From Clostridium ihumii AP5 (GTDB lineage Bacteria > Bacillota > Clostridia > Clostridiales > Clostridiaceae): 64,000 nt of DNA. The position numbers and the translations under genes are program-made. Where the stretch lies: positions 1 through 64,000 of the forward strand of contig NZ_CCAT010000039.1 of the NCBI RefSeq assembly GCF_000612845.1, read 5' to 3'. Positions 28,614-37,875 of the stretch are shown piece after piece. The stretch's first letter is position 1. Each line of letters starts with the position of its first letter. Under the pieces are notes generated by a model. The model saw only the letters and a program-made list of their open reading frames with translations, searched no databases and was not told the origin of the DNA.

Positions 28614-28635
28614 AGCATAGCCATTCAGCTATGCT
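28614..28635 (-). terminator. Terminator of the 32-aa peptide unit
   Basis: AGCATAG ... CTATGCT hairpin followed by a seven-T run on the - strand. The loop and stem resemble those of the terminator at 14002-14031. Confidence 0.85.
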
Positions 28636-28674
28636 CTATTATCAACATACTTAATATATATACTTACTTATAAA

Positions 28675-28773
28675 TTATATACTATAAATATTTTTACTTA
28701 GAGATAGAACTGATGATTTATTTTTCTCATTATTAAATTGTATTCTTTTAACTGTTATATTTGTTTTAATCAT
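28675..28773 (-). CDS. Short peptide, 32 aa, paralogue of the 14.1-kb peptide
   Basis: ATG 28773 lies nine bases after AGGAG. The sequence ends QFNNEKNKSSVLSLSKNI plus YSI, aligning with the C-terminal half of the 34-residue peptide at 14084-14188. Upstream on the - strand is TTGACA, 17 bases, then TAAACT, in the same place as the promoter of the other copy. No signal peptide. Function unknown. Confidence 0.62.
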   Translation of the reverse strand: MIKTNITVKRIQFNNEKNKSSVLSLSKNIYSI

Positions 28774-28895
28774 TATTCCTAACTCCTTTCAAAAATTTTA
28801 TATATTTTACTTACATTTATTAGTTTATATCTTTCCATTTTACATGTCAACCATTTTATGTTAATAAACTGTTAATTTTTTGAATACTTTTTATT

Positions 28896-29531
28896 TTATA
28901 AATTATCCTTTGGATTATTTAATATTTCCTCAATTCTTTCAAAATATCTTCCAATATGTATTCCATCAACTACTGCATGATGAGCTTGTACTGATAATGG
29001 CATTTTTAAAGAACCATTTTCTTTAAAATATTTTCCCCAAGCAATTCTTGGAATACTATCAACTGGACTCATATCTATTGGATGGCTCATACTTGTAAAT
29101 GATACCCATGGAATACTAGTCATAAATATACAATTATCACTAACTTCATCATCTTCAAGCTCTACTACATTTTTCTTCTTCTCAATTTCATTAAGTCCAT
29201 TTAATACAAACTCATTAAAATTATATGTAAATTTAGTAGAACAGAAATTAAATACATCATCTTGTCCCATAATTGTGAAAGATGGATTTACAGTTTCATG
29301 TTCAACTACAGAATTTCCTCTTATTCTATACTTAAATTCCTTAATTTCATTTGCTACCTTAGATACTACATAAACAAATGAAATAAAAAATGGTTTTTCT
29401 TTCTCTTTTATATATTCATAAAACTTTGTTATATCAACATTAGCACAAACATTTACATGTGGATAATCCATATTTTTATAAAGTTCAAATTGTTTTCTTC
29501 TATTCCAAGTTTCTAAATCTAATTCTTTCAT
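28896..29531 (-). CDS. Chloramphenicol O-acetyltransferase-like protein
   Basis: 211 residues with the catalytic HHAVVDG box (H185 being the base) near the C-terminus, the WNRRKQFELYKNMDYPHV start and SIPWVSFTSMSHP in the middle, as in type A CAT. Active CATs are trimers that acetylate chloramphenicol with acetyl-CoA. The match over the full length suggests a functional enzyme, but many chromosomal homologues have unknown substrates. It follows a nucleotidyltransferase gene by eight bases. Confidence 0.9.
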   Translation of the reverse strand: MKELDLETWNRRKQFELYKNMDYPHVNVCANVDITKFYEYIKEKEKPFFISFVYVVSKVANEIKEFKYRIRGNSVVEHETVNPSFTIMGQDDVFNFCSTKFTYNFNEFVLNGLNEIEKKKNVVELEDDEVSDNCIFMTSIPWVSFTSMSHPIDMSPVDSIPRIAWGKYFKENGSLKMPLSVQAHHAVVDGIHIGRYFERIEEILNNPKDNL

Positions 29532-29539
29532 ATATATTA

Positions 29540-30097
29540 CTATTTCCTTTCAAGTAAGTTAATTATTTCTTTTTTTATATTATTAGGAATATCTCTTTTC
29601 AAGTTTCTTTCAAATAAATTTTTATGTTGTATTTCATTTTTACTAAAATATTCTTTTATTATGGGTATTCTTCCTTTTGGATCTTTCATTAATGCATAAC
29701 AAACAAACCAATCCTCTAATGAAGTTACATTAACACAAGTTTCATTTACATTCATTTTATCTACTACAGCTTCATCATCTAATAAAAAGTTATATTCTTT
29801 TTCATCATCAGTAACTATAGTAAAATCCGCCATAAACTCAATGTTAATACCGTTAATAACGTATCCAAAAAATTCTTTAGTTCTAAAACTAGCTTTATAC
29901 TCTAAATTTAATCTCTCATATTTTAAATCCATAATATCTTTTACTTTTGAGGCATCTTTAAAATTTATTAATATATCTATATCCTTAGGCTTATCCCATA
30001 TTCCATTATTATAAAGCACTAAAGAACCACCTACTGCCCATAGTATATTCAAAGAATTTAGTACATCACTTACCTCTTTTAATACATCAAAATACAT
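29540..30097 (-). CDS. Nucleotidyltransferase-fold protein
   Basis: 185 residues. GGSLVLYNNGIWDKPKDIDI gives the GG/GS and D-x-D pair (D after PK, then DID) of the pol-beta-like nucleotidyltransferase fold, as found in many antibiotic or tRNA-like modifying enzymes. C-terminal part helical. Upstream partner of the CAT-like gene. Substrate unknown. Confidence 0.8.
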   Translation of the reverse strand: MYFDVLKEVSDVLNSLNILWAVGGSLVLYNNGIWDKPKDIDILINFKDASKVKDIMDLKYERLNLEYKASFRTKEFFGYVINGINIEFMADFTIVTDDEKEYNFLLDDEAVVDKMNVNETCVNVTSLEDWFVCYALMKDPKGRIPIIKEYFSKNEIQHKNLFERNLKRDIPNNIKKEIINLLERK

Positions 30098-31290
30098 TTA
30101 CTCCACCTCTTTTTTCTACACATTTATACAAATTATGTACACTTTATAAGTATAACCTTTTTTAACCTAAAAGTTAAGACTATTATGATTACTGAGTTCC
30201 AAGTTCGAAGTTTAAATAACATATTTATCAAATAATATTATTTAGCTTACAGTTTATTCTGATATCATGTTTGGAACCAAGTAAAAAGTAAGAGTGAAAA
30301 GTGAATAGTGCTGGTGAATATTATTCATTTCATTCCTAATATTTAAAATAGAAATACCTAAAAACTATAACACCTTCGTAGCTGAGGTTTTAACCTTGGC
30401 GGTACTGTATCCTTGCTATATTTCATTGGTTTAAATTTTAAAATATATTAATCAACAGTAGGGACGGACCTATCATATGATAATTACCTATTCATAGTAC
30501 ACTTCTATTTTAAATAACATATTTACATAAACAAGCAAAGTCAGTCCCAAATAGATTATAAATTAAGTTGGAGTATTGAAATTTGGAAATTAACGTTATG
30601 CAAGAATAAATTCTAGCCTATAAAGAGTGTGAATTTTATTTAATTATTCTCGTAGCCGAGATTTCAGTCTTGGTGTTTTTTATATGGGAATACATTTAAA
30701 AAATAATATGAAATAACGTTATGCAAGGTTGAAACCTCGCCTACAAATGTTGGTTTTTGATTAGATTTTCTTCGTAGCTGAGGTTTTAACCTTGGCGGTA
30801 CTGTATCCTTGCTATATTTCATTGGTTCAAATTTTAAAATATATTAATCAACAAGAGGGACGGACCTATCATATGATAATTATCTATTCATAGTACACTT
30901 CCATTTTAAATAACATATTTACATAAACAAGCAAAGTCAGTCCCAAATAGGTTATAAATTAAGTTGGAGTATTGAAATTTGGAAATTAACATTATGCAAG
31001 AATAAATTCTCGCCTACAATTGTTAGGTATTTTATTTAATTATCCTCGTAGCCGAGACTTCAGTCTTGGTGTTTTTGTATTGGAATACATTTAAAAATGA
31101 TATAAAATAGTATTTTGCAAGAATGAATTCTCGCCTACATTAGAAGCCCAATTTTAATATTCACTTTTTAATTTCCATTGTCAATTAAAATGATAATTTA
31201 ATATTAAAAAACACCGTATATTCACGTGAATAATACGGTATTGTAATATGTTTTTTTATATTTACTTTTTTACAAATTGAATTTCAATGC
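30098..31290. repeat. Gene-free stretch packed with repeat elements
   Basis: A left-half copy of the TATAG-ended MITE-like element (about 30190-30373) runs straight into hairpin-repeat units. Form A blocks are at 30377-30402, 30651-30674, 30773-30798 and 31046-31070; form B at 30591-30620, 30715-30742, 30987-31018 and 31110-31139. The two long units (30377-30620 and 30773-31018) are near-identical direct repeats with internal GGGACGGAC / GTCAGTCCC arms and a TATCATATGATA palindrome. The short units alternate with them. A terminator follows at 31212-31239. Confidence 0.85.
31212..31239 (-). terminator. Terminator hairpin of the shared intergenic module
   Basis: ACCGTA ... TACGGT stem with an inner TCACGTGA palindrome, about 50 bases after the GNAT gene ending at 31291. 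Same design as the hairpins at 43562, 47332, 55493, 56334 and 56999. Confidence 0.75.
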
Positions 31291-31806
31291 TTATAAACTC
31301 TTCCAATATCTTCTTGTTATTACTTTCTGTCCATCTATAATATTCCCTATTTTATCTTGAAGTTCCATATGATTTTTTTCCATTATTTTAGCAGAAGAAA
31401 AGTTATCATCATCACAAGTAATTAAAACTTTTGAAATTCCCATGATTTTTGCTTGTTCTAATGCCAATTTGAGCATAAAAGTTCCATATCCTTTGTTCCA
31501 TTCAGAATAACGAATGCCGTAGCCTATATGACCTCCATATTTTAGTAATTCATCTGTAAGTTTATGTCTAATGCTAATTTCACCTATAAAGAATTCTTTT
31601 TCATCATCAACTAACCAAAAATAATTAGCACCAACCCTGTTTGGTTTCAAGTTCTTCTCATTTTTGTAATTATCATATTTTAAAAATATATCATAAGACC
31701 GTGCATCATCAAAGGCATATGTTTGAACATTATTATTTTCATATTCATCATATGCTTCAATATATGATTTTAAGTACTTTTTATTTGGTTCTATAAGCCT
31801 AATCAT
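31291..31806 (-). CDS. GNAT acetyltransferase
   Basis: 171 residues from ATG 31806 (AAGGG nine bases before). YSEWNKGYGTFMLKLALEQA is the CoA loop and DDDNFSSAKIMEKNHMEL the C-terminal pattern. Related to the RimJ-like acetyltransferases with an N-terminal RLIEPNKKYLKSYIEAYDEY segment. Substrate unknown. Confidence 0.92.
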   Translation of the reverse strand: MIRLIEPNKKYLKSYIEAYDEYENNNVQTYAFDDARSYDIFLKYDNYKNEKNLKPNRVGANYFWLVDDEKEFFIGEISIRHKLTDELLKYGGHIGYGIRYSEWNKGYGTFMLKLALEQAKIMGISKVLITCDDDNFSSAKIMEKNHMELQDKIGNIIDGQKVITRRYWKSL

Positions 31807-31839
31807 AACTATCACCCTTTTTCATAAATATATATTTTA

Positions 31840-32025
31840 TTAATTATAATTATATATTATTGGTACAATAACTAAGTAAGCACTTATTACTGCCATAACT
31901 GTATATTTTTTAGATTGTTCCTTAGGTTTTTTTATGGCATTAATAATACCTATAACTAATGTTAATGGTGTAATAAACATAGTTAATTCCCCCATACTTG
32001 CTATAAAACTTAATATTTCATTCAA
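31840..32025 (-). CDS. Small membrane protein, two helices
   Basis: 61 residues from TTG 32025, chosen because GGAGGTG lies five bases before it (TTG 32040 overlaps that site). Two hydrophobic helices separated by a basic loop (IKKPKEQSKKY). Not recognised; 33 bases upstream of the GNAT gene. Confidence 0.68.
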   Translation of the reverse strand: MNEILSFIASMGELTMFITPLTLVIGIINAIKKPKEQSKKYTVMAVISAYLVIVPIIYNYN

Positions 32026-32133
32026 ATATATCACCTCCAATTTAATTTGAATTTTGATAATATTTTAAATTAGCCGCAACATATTTTTCTTTTAATTTAT
32101 TTTCAAATTTTTTATCACTTTGAATTTAAACTA

Positions 32134-32718
32134 CTAGTTGGGTAAATTAATTCTATCTTCCTCTGTAATTTCTCTCATAACTTTACAAGGATTACCTACT
32201 GCAATTACTCCTGCTGGAATATCTTTACTTACCACACTGCCCGCTCCAATAATACTACCTTTTCCAATAGTAACTCCACCACATACAGTAGAATTAGCAC
32301 CAATCCATACATCCTCTTCTATTGTAATAGGTTTTGACGTTCCTATTCCTTCTGCTCTTTGTGCTTTAAGTATCGCATGTCCAGAACAAGCTATACAAAC
32401 TCCAGGTGCTATAAATACATTTGCACCAATATATACTGGAGATGTATCTAATATTACACAATTATAATTAATTACAGTAAGTCCATGAGTATGTATATTA
32501 AAACCATAATCACAACGAAATGATGGTTCAATAAATGTTAGTGGATTATATGTTCCAAGCAATTCTTTTAAAATATCACTTCTCTTTTCCCTTTCAGAAG
32601 GTCCAGTCTGATTATATTTCCAGCATAATTCCTTAGCCTTTTGCTGTAATTCTGAAGGCATATCTGTATGCCTTAAACAATACTCCTTATTTTGTTTCAT
32701 AATTTCTATAAAATCCAT
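32134..32718 (-). CDS. Sugar/maltose O-acetyltransferase (left-handed beta-helix)
   Basis: 194 residues of the NodL/LacA/Maa type: N-terminal Mac domain (EYCLRHTDMPSELQQKAK), then hexapeptide repeats with CSGHAILKAQRAEG, IEEDVWIGANSTVCGGVTIG and VVSKDIPAGVIAVGNPC. It transfers acetyl from acetyl-CoA to a sugar hydroxyl; the catalytic His is within CSGHA. Located with a module promoter about 130 bases upstream. Confidence 0.93.
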   Translation of the reverse strand: MDFIEIMKQNKEYCLRHTDMPSELQQKAKELCWKYNQTGPSEREKRSDILKELLGTYNPLTFIEPSFRCDYGFNIHTHGLTVINYNCVILDTSPVYIGANVFIAPGVCIACSGHAILKAQRAEGIGTSKPITIEEDVWIGANSTVCGGVTIGKGSIIGAGSVVSKDIPAGVIAVGNPCKVMREITEEDRINLPN

Positions 32719-33193
32719 TATTTTACTCCTTTCAAATTAGAATTTACTATATTCACTCTTACCTCTTCACTTCTTGTTAAATTCCTATTTATCTTCATTT
32801 CTCATACAAGTAAAATTTACTTAACATTACCTTATTATGAATTAATTATAACATATTTTGTAAATACAGTATTATTTAAACCTTAAAAGTATGTATTTCT
32901 TAATTTACATTATATTTAAAAGATATTATACAAGATTAATTTCTCACGTACAGCGTTGTGGTTTTGATTTGATGTGCTTTATAAATTATGTTTAAATCTT
33001 GACTGACTCTTATGTCATTGTAAAATACTAAATACTATTTTTTAATTCTTACATAAAAATACCACAAAATTCATTTATAAATTTTGTGGTATTTTAATAT
33101 ATTGTTTATTTTTTATATAAAAATAAATGTTAAGATTGTCCAAGTTTATTCTTGTATAAATTTGGAATTTATCTATATTATTTTATTAATATT
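32719..33193. other. Gene-free stretch: module promoter, MITE end, terminator
   Basis: A short MITE-like piece (32736-32792) ending in AAATTCCTATTTAT, the module promoter at 32845-32864, then AT-rich DNA and a strong hairpin (AAAATACCACAAAATT ... AATTTTGTGGTATTTT, 33056-33095) that ends the DJ-1 gene. No ORF seen. Confidence 0.7.
32845..32864 (-). promoter_or_regulatory. Shared module promoter (acetyltransferase gene)
   Basis: TTTACAAAATATGTTATAAT on the - strand: extended -10 (TGTTATAAT) preceded by a conserved TTTACAAAA block. Same block upstream of nine other loci. Confidence 0.65.
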
Positions 33194-33778
33194 CTATTGA
33201 ATTGCACCATTTTTAAAGTTATCATACCATTGCACCAGTTCTTCGTCACTGTCAATCTTTAATATTTTAAAAATCTCATAAGCAAATTCAACAGCAGCAG
33301 TTTCATTTGCAGTAATAATTTTATTGTCAATAACTATCTGTGCTGGAATATAAAATGCCTCTCCTTTATATTCTTTTTGCTGTTGAAATAATTCTAAGCT
33401 GTCTCCTGTATGTTTAACATTGTTAAGTAACCCATGTTTGCATAAAAAAGTAGTTGCTCCACAAATAGCGGCCACAGGAATGTGTAATCCTATAAGTTTC
33501 TTAATAAAATTTGCAATTTCTATATATTCATTTTCTTCCCATGAAAGTCCACCTGGTAGAATAACCATAGCAAGATTATTAAAATTCTCATAATCACCTA
33601 TCTCATAGTCAATAGAAGCATTAATACCACCCATTGATTTTTTCGGAGCATAATCAATTGCAATTGTTTTAACCTCATAATCTGAAAAAGAATTTAAAAC
33701 TGCAATAGCATAACTCCCTTCCCAATCATTCCATTGTTCTGTCAATACAATAAGTACTTCATTTTTATTATTGCTCAT
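33194..33778 (-). CDS. DJ-1/PfpI family protein
   Basis: 194 residues of the type 1 glutamine-amidotransferase-like fold. The nucleophile-elbow segment PVAAICGATTFLC holds the conserved Cys, and AMVILPGGLSWEEN supplies the first glycine-rich turn. Members are proteases, deglycases, chaperones or hydrolases. RBS AGGGGG. It is related to the broken gene at 46384. Confidence 0.9.
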   Translation of the reverse strand: MSNNKNEVLIVLTEQWNDWEGSYAIAVLNSFSDYEVKTIAIDYAPKKSMGGINASIDYEIGDYENFNNLAMVILPGGLSWEENEYIEIANFIKKLIGLHIPVAAICGATTFLCKHGLLNNVKHTGDSLELFQQQKEYKGEAFYIPAQIVIDNKIITANETAAVEFAYEIFKILKIDSDEELVQWYDNFKNGAIQ

Positions 33779-33802
33779 TACATCCCCCTATCTGTAGGAA
33801 GG

Positions 33803-33865
33803 TTAAAATATAATTACCCTCCTAATTTTTCTAAGATATATAAATTTATATGAATTCATAGCCAT
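33803..33865 (-). CDS. Possible 20-aa leader peptide
   Basis: ATG 33865 after GAAAGGAGAGG, product MAMNSYKFIYLRKIRRVIIF, ending 25 bases before the DJ-1 start. It could be an upstream regulatory peptide or chance. Weak evidence. Confidence 0.28.
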   Translation of the reverse strand: MAMNSYKFIYLRKIRRVIIF

Positions 33866-34883
33866 CCTCTCCTTTCTTAATATTAATATATATTTTTATG
33901 TAAAATAATATATATTAATACATATTATACCATGTATTAATAATTAAAAAATAAAAAATACTACAGATTTATTTCTGAAATAATATCCTTCTAACAATAT
34001 TATTACATATTACTTATATTTATTTCTGTCAATTTAGAGTTTATTTAAATTCTGGCTTTTATCATCTAACTCCCAATTTATTTATATCTTTCTTCATAAT
34101 ATACCATCTCCTTTATTAATTTTTAGACAGTATACATACTTCTTACCCATTAACAAATTCTCAGATAAGATTTTATAAAAACTTATCTGAGAATTTCTAC
34201 TTATTCTTTTGTTTCATCAAATTTTCAAGTAAATCCTTTCGCTTATTCATTACGGAATAAGGAATTGCAGTATTAAACACTATAAATGCTACTTTTAAAG
34301 CTAATACTGCTAAATAATTGTTAATTCCTATTTATAATCTACATAATCCCTTTTTATAAAAGAGTTGTTCTGTTTAATTTTTCAAAACAAGTTTCACTAA
34401 TTGAATATTTATCTAAATCTAATATAGAATTAGAAGTTAAAGTTTTTTGCATACTTTTATGAATATCCTCTGTCTTTATACTTGCATTTCATACACTTAT
34501 ATCTACTCAAACTTTGTATATTTCTATTATTTGTTTTTATAAAATAATTCTTTATCAGCCATTTCATATCATTTACATGCACTTTTTATATTGTTATATT
34601 GATTTACTCTCTTTAAATTAGTAATAATTTTATTTTTAGCAAATCAACTTAAAATTTCTATATTAAAAGTTGAAAATATATTTTTTCTAGATATAATAAA
34701 AACAACTGAAATAAATTCAGTTGTTCTTTTAAAACTTTATACTTAATTTTAAATAAATTTTTCTATTAATTTTGGTTCTCCACAGATGCGCTTCTCCGTA
34801 TTTATTACAAATGAGGTTTTTTAAGCTTTAACTATCTTATCTTTAATTTACTTTTCCTTACGGTTGCATTAGGTTCATAATGA
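33866..34883. other. Degenerate stretch without an intact gene
   Basis: Holds the membrane-protein remnant, an inverted repeat at about 34153-34194 (AAATTCTCAGATAAG ... CTTATCTGAGAATTT), a - strand piece near 34545 reading YEMADKELFYKNK, which looks like a GGDEF tail but carries stops, and a hairpin terminator at 34701-34725 (AACAACTGAA ... TTCAGTTGTT). Confidence 0.5.
34197..34330 (-). pseudogene. C-terminal remnant of a membrane protein
   Basis: Reads NNYLAVLALKVAFIVFNTAI, then PYSVMNKRKDLLENLMKQ, to a TAG at 34197-34199. There is no start codon; the frame is closed by a TAA inside an AAATTCCTATTTAT motif copy at 34321-34335. Probably a decayed transporter or regulator tail. Confidence 0.45.
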
Positions 34884-35714
34884 TTATTCGTAAATACTTT
34901 CTAAGAAGAATAAATCATCTTGTGATGGTTCATCATTATATACTTCTTTAAATCTATTAAGTACATCTTGTCTATTATTTAATCCTTGTGTAATCTCTAA
35001 GCCCATGTTTAGCTTATCGAAATACCATATAATTTCTTCTTTATCACAAATTGACTCATGTGAACATAAATAATAATTAACATCATAACTTTTAACTTCT
35101 TCCATCATTGATACTAATTTTTTTCTATTAAAATAACCTTTACCTTCTTTTATACAACCATATGTTGAATCACCTAAAAACAATGTTTTTTCTTGTGGTA
35201 CATATACTATAGTTCCATCCTCTCTATGTGGATTAATAATTTCCTTTACTAAACATGTTATTCCTCCAAGATTTATTTCTAATTCACCATCAAATAATAA
35301 ATCAAATTTTATTTCTTCTAAAATATCAACATTTTGCAAGTTATCCTTTACCATTTTTATCTCTAACTCATCAAAAATATTCTTCCTCCTAGCATCTTCT
35401 AACGAATCATTATCTGTCTTTATTCCCCAATACATTTTTGCTAATTCATAAGTTTTATTACTTGCTATCTTTATAGCATCAAACCTTGATAATCCAAATA
35501 TGTGATCCCAATGATGATGTGTTGCAACAACATAATCTATTGGTGGTAAATTCATATCCTTAATCTCATTTAAAAATTTTTCCGCATGTTTAATCGAATT
35601 ACCTCCATCAATAACTAAGCAAGATTCATCTCCCTTAACAAGCCCTAATGCAGGACGTTCATTAGTATTATCATTTAGCAAATAATAAATTCTTTCAGTA
35701 ACCTTTTCTAACAT
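34884..35714 (-). CDS. Metallo-beta-lactamase-fold hydrolase
   Basis: 276 residues from ATG 35714 (GAGGAG nine bases upstream). THHHWDH at 65-71 is the zinc signature, with EIINPHREDGTIVYV and LFLGDSTYG giving further metal ligands and YYLCSHESIC near the end the last His. Family includes hydrolases of thioesters, lactones and phosphodiesters. A beta-lactamase function is not implied. Confidence 0.9.
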   Translation of the reverse strand: MLEKVTERIYYLLNDNTNERPALGLVKGDESCLVIDGGNSIKHAEKFLNEIKDMNLPPIDYVVATHHHWDHIFGLSRFDAIKIASNKTYELAKMYWGIKTDNDSLEDARRKNIFDELEIKMVKDNLQNVDILEEIKFDLLFDGELEINLGGITCLVKEIINPHREDGTIVYVPQEKTLFLGDSTYGCIKEGKGYFNRKKLVSMMEEVKSYDVNYYLCSHESICDKEEIIWYFDKLNMGLEITQGLNNRQDVLNRFKEVYNDEPSQDDLFFLESIYE

Positions 35715-35852
35715 TCTCACCAGCTCCTCATATCCATAAAATAGTAATTCCTTTAGTAATATACTACAACATTCATATCTTCAAATTAAACCTTAAAATT
35801 TAATACTAAATAAAAATGAGCCATAATTGCTTTTTTATGACTCACTAAAATT

Positions 35853-36110
35853 TCATATTTTTGATTTTTCTTTTAAATTTATTCTCTCTATACTCTTTTT
35901 ATATAAAGAATATCTTTCGACTAACACTTTTCTACTAATACCAAATATGAAATCATTATAAATACTAAGATTCCGTATCTCTAATTCTTTTCTTGTATTA
36001 TTTTTCAGCCCCCAATTATTCCCATTCCCATATCTCATAGGAATATATATACTCACCCTCAATATAATGTTGAAGATTTTATATGCCTTCTATTATTTCT
36101 AATATTTAAT
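35853..36110 (-). pseudogene. CD3324/Mor-like HTH protein, frameshifted
   Basis: The main frame from 36062 down encodes NNWGLKNNTRKELEIRN, then FIFGISRKVLVERYSL and a KSIERI end, matching the C-terminal part and HTH of the CD3324-type Mor-like family. Upstream, out of frame, LQHYIEGEYIY continues the family's expected LQKYV-x-GEYIYIP, preceded by an in-frame TAA. So one frameshift around 36050 and one stop break the gene. No functional start remains. Confidence 0.6.
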
Positions 36111-36198
36111 TATCCAATTTTAGTAAAAGCCTCATTTACTTATGGTACTATTCTTTATTTTATATTCTAAATTAACATAAATTTTTAATACCATTTTG

Positions 36199-36696
36199 CT
36201 ATGTTATTTCCGTAATTATTCTCTTTGCAGCTTCCACAGCAGATAAATTAGTTATATTTATTTTAGGATAGGTTACATATTCAAAAGCTTTTCTTGATTC
36301 ATTCAAAGCTCTTTGCATACGTTCGGCACTTCTATTGTCAATATTCATTCTATTTACATTTTCCTCTTCACTACACCAAAGTAAGAATGGAATAAATTTA
36401 TGTTCTATTTGAGATATTTCTACTAAAACTTTTTGAAATACTTCTTTTCTTCTTCCATGAAAACCATATGAAAAAATGACAGTATTAACAGTTGGACACT
36501 TTAAATAATTTATAATTAAATCACTAATATTTTTTGCAATTGTAGGTATGGTATCATCATTTAAAACAAATGGATTCATAATTCTACACGAATCAGAATC
36601 AACATAAGCTGAATTTTGTAATTGTTTAATAATTTCTTTGCAAATAGTAGTTTTTCCTATGCCATTTGGACCACATAAAAACAAAATATTTTTCAT
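36199..36696 (-). CDS. P-loop kinase-like NTPase
   Basis: 165 residues. Walker A GPNGIGKTT near the N-terminus, then YVDSDSCRIMN, and a TVIFSYGFHGRRKEVF segment. Resembles small AAA_33-type or adenylate-kinase-like proteins. ATG 36696 is preferred over GTG 36699. Function unknown (nucleotide, antibiotic or RNA kinase possible). Confidence 0.8.
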   Translation of the reverse strand: MKNILFLCGPNGIGKTTICKEIIKQLQNSAYVDSDSCRIMNPFVLNDDTIPTIAKNISDLIINYLKCPTVNTVIFSYGFHGRRKEVFQKVLVEISQIEHKFIPFLLWCSEEENVNRMNIDNRSAERMQRALNESRKAFEYVTYPKINITNLSAVEAAKRIITEIT

Positions 36697-36762
36697 CACA
36701 ACACTTCCTCTTGAGAAAACCTTAATTTACCATATTTTAAACTTTATAAGTTTATTAAAATC

Positions 36763-37281
36763 TTATAATTTACTATCCTTAATTCTTTTCTCCATAAGAT
36801 AAAACTTTCCCTTCCTCCAATTTGCAATTCCAACCGTTGAATAACCTAATCTTTTATACATCTTCAAAGCATATGGATTCAAAGTAAATGCGTCTAATCT
36901 AATTGTATCTATTCCCATCTTTTTAAGCTCATTTTCTATGTGAATCATTGTTTTCATTCCAATTCCTCTATTTTGAAATATTGGGTTAACACATAATCTA
37001 TGAACTACATAATACCTAGAATTAAGATATTTCCACCTGCCATTTAAATATTGCTCATCACATTCTTGATTTATCACATATGCAGATGTAATTATAGATT
37101 CATATGTACCTACAAATAATTGTTTCTTTTCTATATCATTCTCAATTACTTTTCTATCTGGATATATACTATCCCATTGATCAATACCATTTCTCTTCAT
37201 TTCATTAATAGCATTTGTAAACATAGACACTATACAATCTAAATGCTCTTTTTGTGCTAATTCAAACTTTAGTTCTATCAT
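36763..37281 (-). CDS. GNAT acetyltransferase
   Basis: 172 residues from ATG 37281 (GGGGATGAT site). NPIFQNRGIGMKTMIHIENE and YALKMYKRLGYSTVG mark the CoA fold. Substrate unknown. Confidence 0.9.
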   Translation of the reverse strand: MIELKFELAQKEHLDCIVSMFTNAINEMKRNGIDQWDSIYPDRKVIENDIEKKQLFVGTYESIITSAYVINQECDEQYLNGRWKYLNSRYYVVHRLCVNPIFQNRGIGMKTMIHIENELKKMGIDTIRLDAFTLNPYALKMYKRLGYSTVGIANWRKGKFYLMEKRIKDSKL

Positions 37282-37380
37282 ATATCGATCATCCCCATCC
37301 CAAATATTTAACCTAATAAAAAAAATCATATCACTTAATATATGATTTTTCTTGTACAATTAGCCTATATTATATTTTAT

Positions 37381-37875
37381 TTATAACCTCCACCAAAGAG
37401 TTTCTTCTTCTTTATATTTTTTAAATCCACAACGTTCTAAAATTCTTTGAGATGCTAACCCATCTAAATCTGTTTCAGCAATTACGCTTGTAACATCATT
37501 TTGCTTTAATGCCCACTGACACATTGCTTTTACAGCTTCTGTCATATAACCATTATGTTCAAACTCTTTACCTAACCCATAACCAATCTCAACTTCACCA
37601 TTTTCATTAGGAATATCTTTAAAATCTGCTGAGCCTACCACAACCCTATCTTCCTTACGAACTAAGAAAAAAAAGCTATGCCACAAATAATTATTAGGGT
37701 CATTTTGAGTTATTTCATATTGTCCCTTTACTATTTCAAAAAAAAATCCTTCCATTGGTTCTGCCTTATAATAACACTCTAATTCTTTTTCAAGTTCTTT
37801 AATATCTTCAATCCATAATTTTAATTGATTAGGCATTAACGGAATAAGCTCTAATCGTTCAGTTTGTATTCTCAT
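37381..37875 (-). CDS. GNAT acetyltransferase, RimJ/RimL type
   Basis: 164 residues. IQTERLELIPLMPNQLKLW at the start, GKEFEHNGYMTEAVKAMCQW as motif A and DGLASQRILERCGFKKY near the end. ATG 37875. Substrate unknown. Confidence 0.92.
   Translation of the reverse strand: MRIQTERLELIPLMPNQLKLWIEDIKELEKELECYYKAEPMEGFFFEIVKGQYEITQNDPNNYLWHSFFFLVRKEDRVVVGSADFKDIPNENGEVEIGYGLGKEFEHNGYMTEAVKAMCQWALKQNDVTSVIAETDLDGLASQRILERCGFKKYKEEETLWWRL

Noticed and set aside
34884-35714. True beta-lactamase
   Set aside because: Only the general metallo-beta-lactamase fold signature is present and no signal peptide for export is seen.
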